Assembly (NCBI GenBank): GCA_016214035.1
Contig: JACRPF010000007.1
Span: forward strand, 209,233 to 273,232
DNA length: 64,000 bases
Origin: Spirochaetota bacterium
Lineage (GTDB): Bacteria > Spirochaetota > Brachyspiria > Brachyspirales > JACRPF01
Reading direction: 5' to 3'
Shown: positions 63,912 through 64,000 of the stretch, piece by piece
Numbering within the stretch: position 1 is the first letter of the stretch
Layout: the number at the start of each line of letters is the position of its first letter
Notes under the pieces: generated by a model
Database searches by the model: none
What the model saw: only the letters and a program-made list of their open reading frames with translations
Told to the model about the DNA's origin: nothing
Program-made: the position numbers and the translations under genes

Positions 63912-64000
63912 TCAGATAAAAGACTGAATAACACCGTTGGCGATGACCATGAATCCGCCGGTGTCGTGCAAGCGTATAGGACTCTTCAGCGCGAATAAGT
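63912..64000 (-). CDS. C-terminal end of an unidentified protein
   Basis: On the minus strand a frame is open from the window edge to a TGA (63914-63912). The last residues read SPIRLHDTGGFMVIANGVIQ then SFI, which looks like real protein; the other open frame here is Arg/His-rich and looks like a shadow. Only about 28 residues are visible, so no function can be given. Confidence 0.4.
   Translation of the reverse strand, partial: LFALKSPIRLHDTGGFMVIANGVIQSFI

Overview
The window looks like a chromosome segment of a free-living or host-associated spirochaete (Spirochaetota) from a moderately GC-rich, little-studied lineage. Three things point that way. The order fliP-fliQ-fliR-flhB-flhA-flhF-flhG followed by the flagellar sigma factor and a DUF342/FapA protein is the spirochaete arrangement. 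FlhB has the spirochaete-style N-terminus. A small membrane protein at 27814-28575 resembles the Borrelia P13 outer-membrane porin family. No rRNA, tRNA, CRISPR array, insertion sequence or prophage was recognised.

Layout. 1-513 is the C-terminal part of a hybrid cluster protein. 517-3059 (minus) holds a chemotaxis receptor and a stand-alone exported sensor-domain protein. 3232-8650 (minus) holds a lipoprotein, a XylR-like regulator and a very large exported GH39-like glycosidase. 8889-13041 (plus) carries two cytoplasmic glycosidases (GH42 and a GH95/GH65-like enzyme). These converge on a four-gene Opp/Dpp-type transporter operon (19638-13161, minus) in which the solute-binding protein is fused to the first permease. 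19831-26269 (plus) has a PEGA-domain protein, a large exported Ig-repeat protein, a Gfo/Idh/MocA oxidoreductase and a diguanylate cyclase. 26291-28575 (minus) has an SGNH hydrolase, an unknown membrane protein and the P13-like protein, in visibly AT-richer DNA.

28780-31822 (minus) is a GH50-like agarase/LacI operon with a near-consensus promoter and a palindromic operator candidate. 31983-35831 (minus) is an operon-like run of der, gpsA, a nitroreductase and an AraC regulator. 35919-40755 is an AraC regulator divergent from three tandem GH172 (DUF2961) enzymes. 40916-47782 has an SPFH protein with a 56-residue ribbon-helix-helix partner, a copper ATPase, a pentapeptide-repeat protein, a CtpA protease and a patatin-like lipase. 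47809-60172 (minus) is the flagellar export, FlhF/FlhG and sigma operon. 60330-64000 has dapA, small membrane and ankyrin proteins, a DEAD-box helicase and the tail of an unidentified gene.

Functionally the window combines motility (export gate, FlhF/FlhG placement and number control, FliA, a chemoreceptor, c-di-GMP synthesis) with several separately regulated sugar-polymer degradation loci, each with its own AraC-, XylR- or LacI-type regulator. The most unusual items are the binding-protein/permease fusion, a free-standing copy of the FlhF N-terminal domain encoded next to flhF, the SPFH/ribbon-helix-helix pair with tandem operator-like repeats across its promoter, the three tandem GH172 genes, and an Asp at the Glu ligand position of the hybrid cluster protein.
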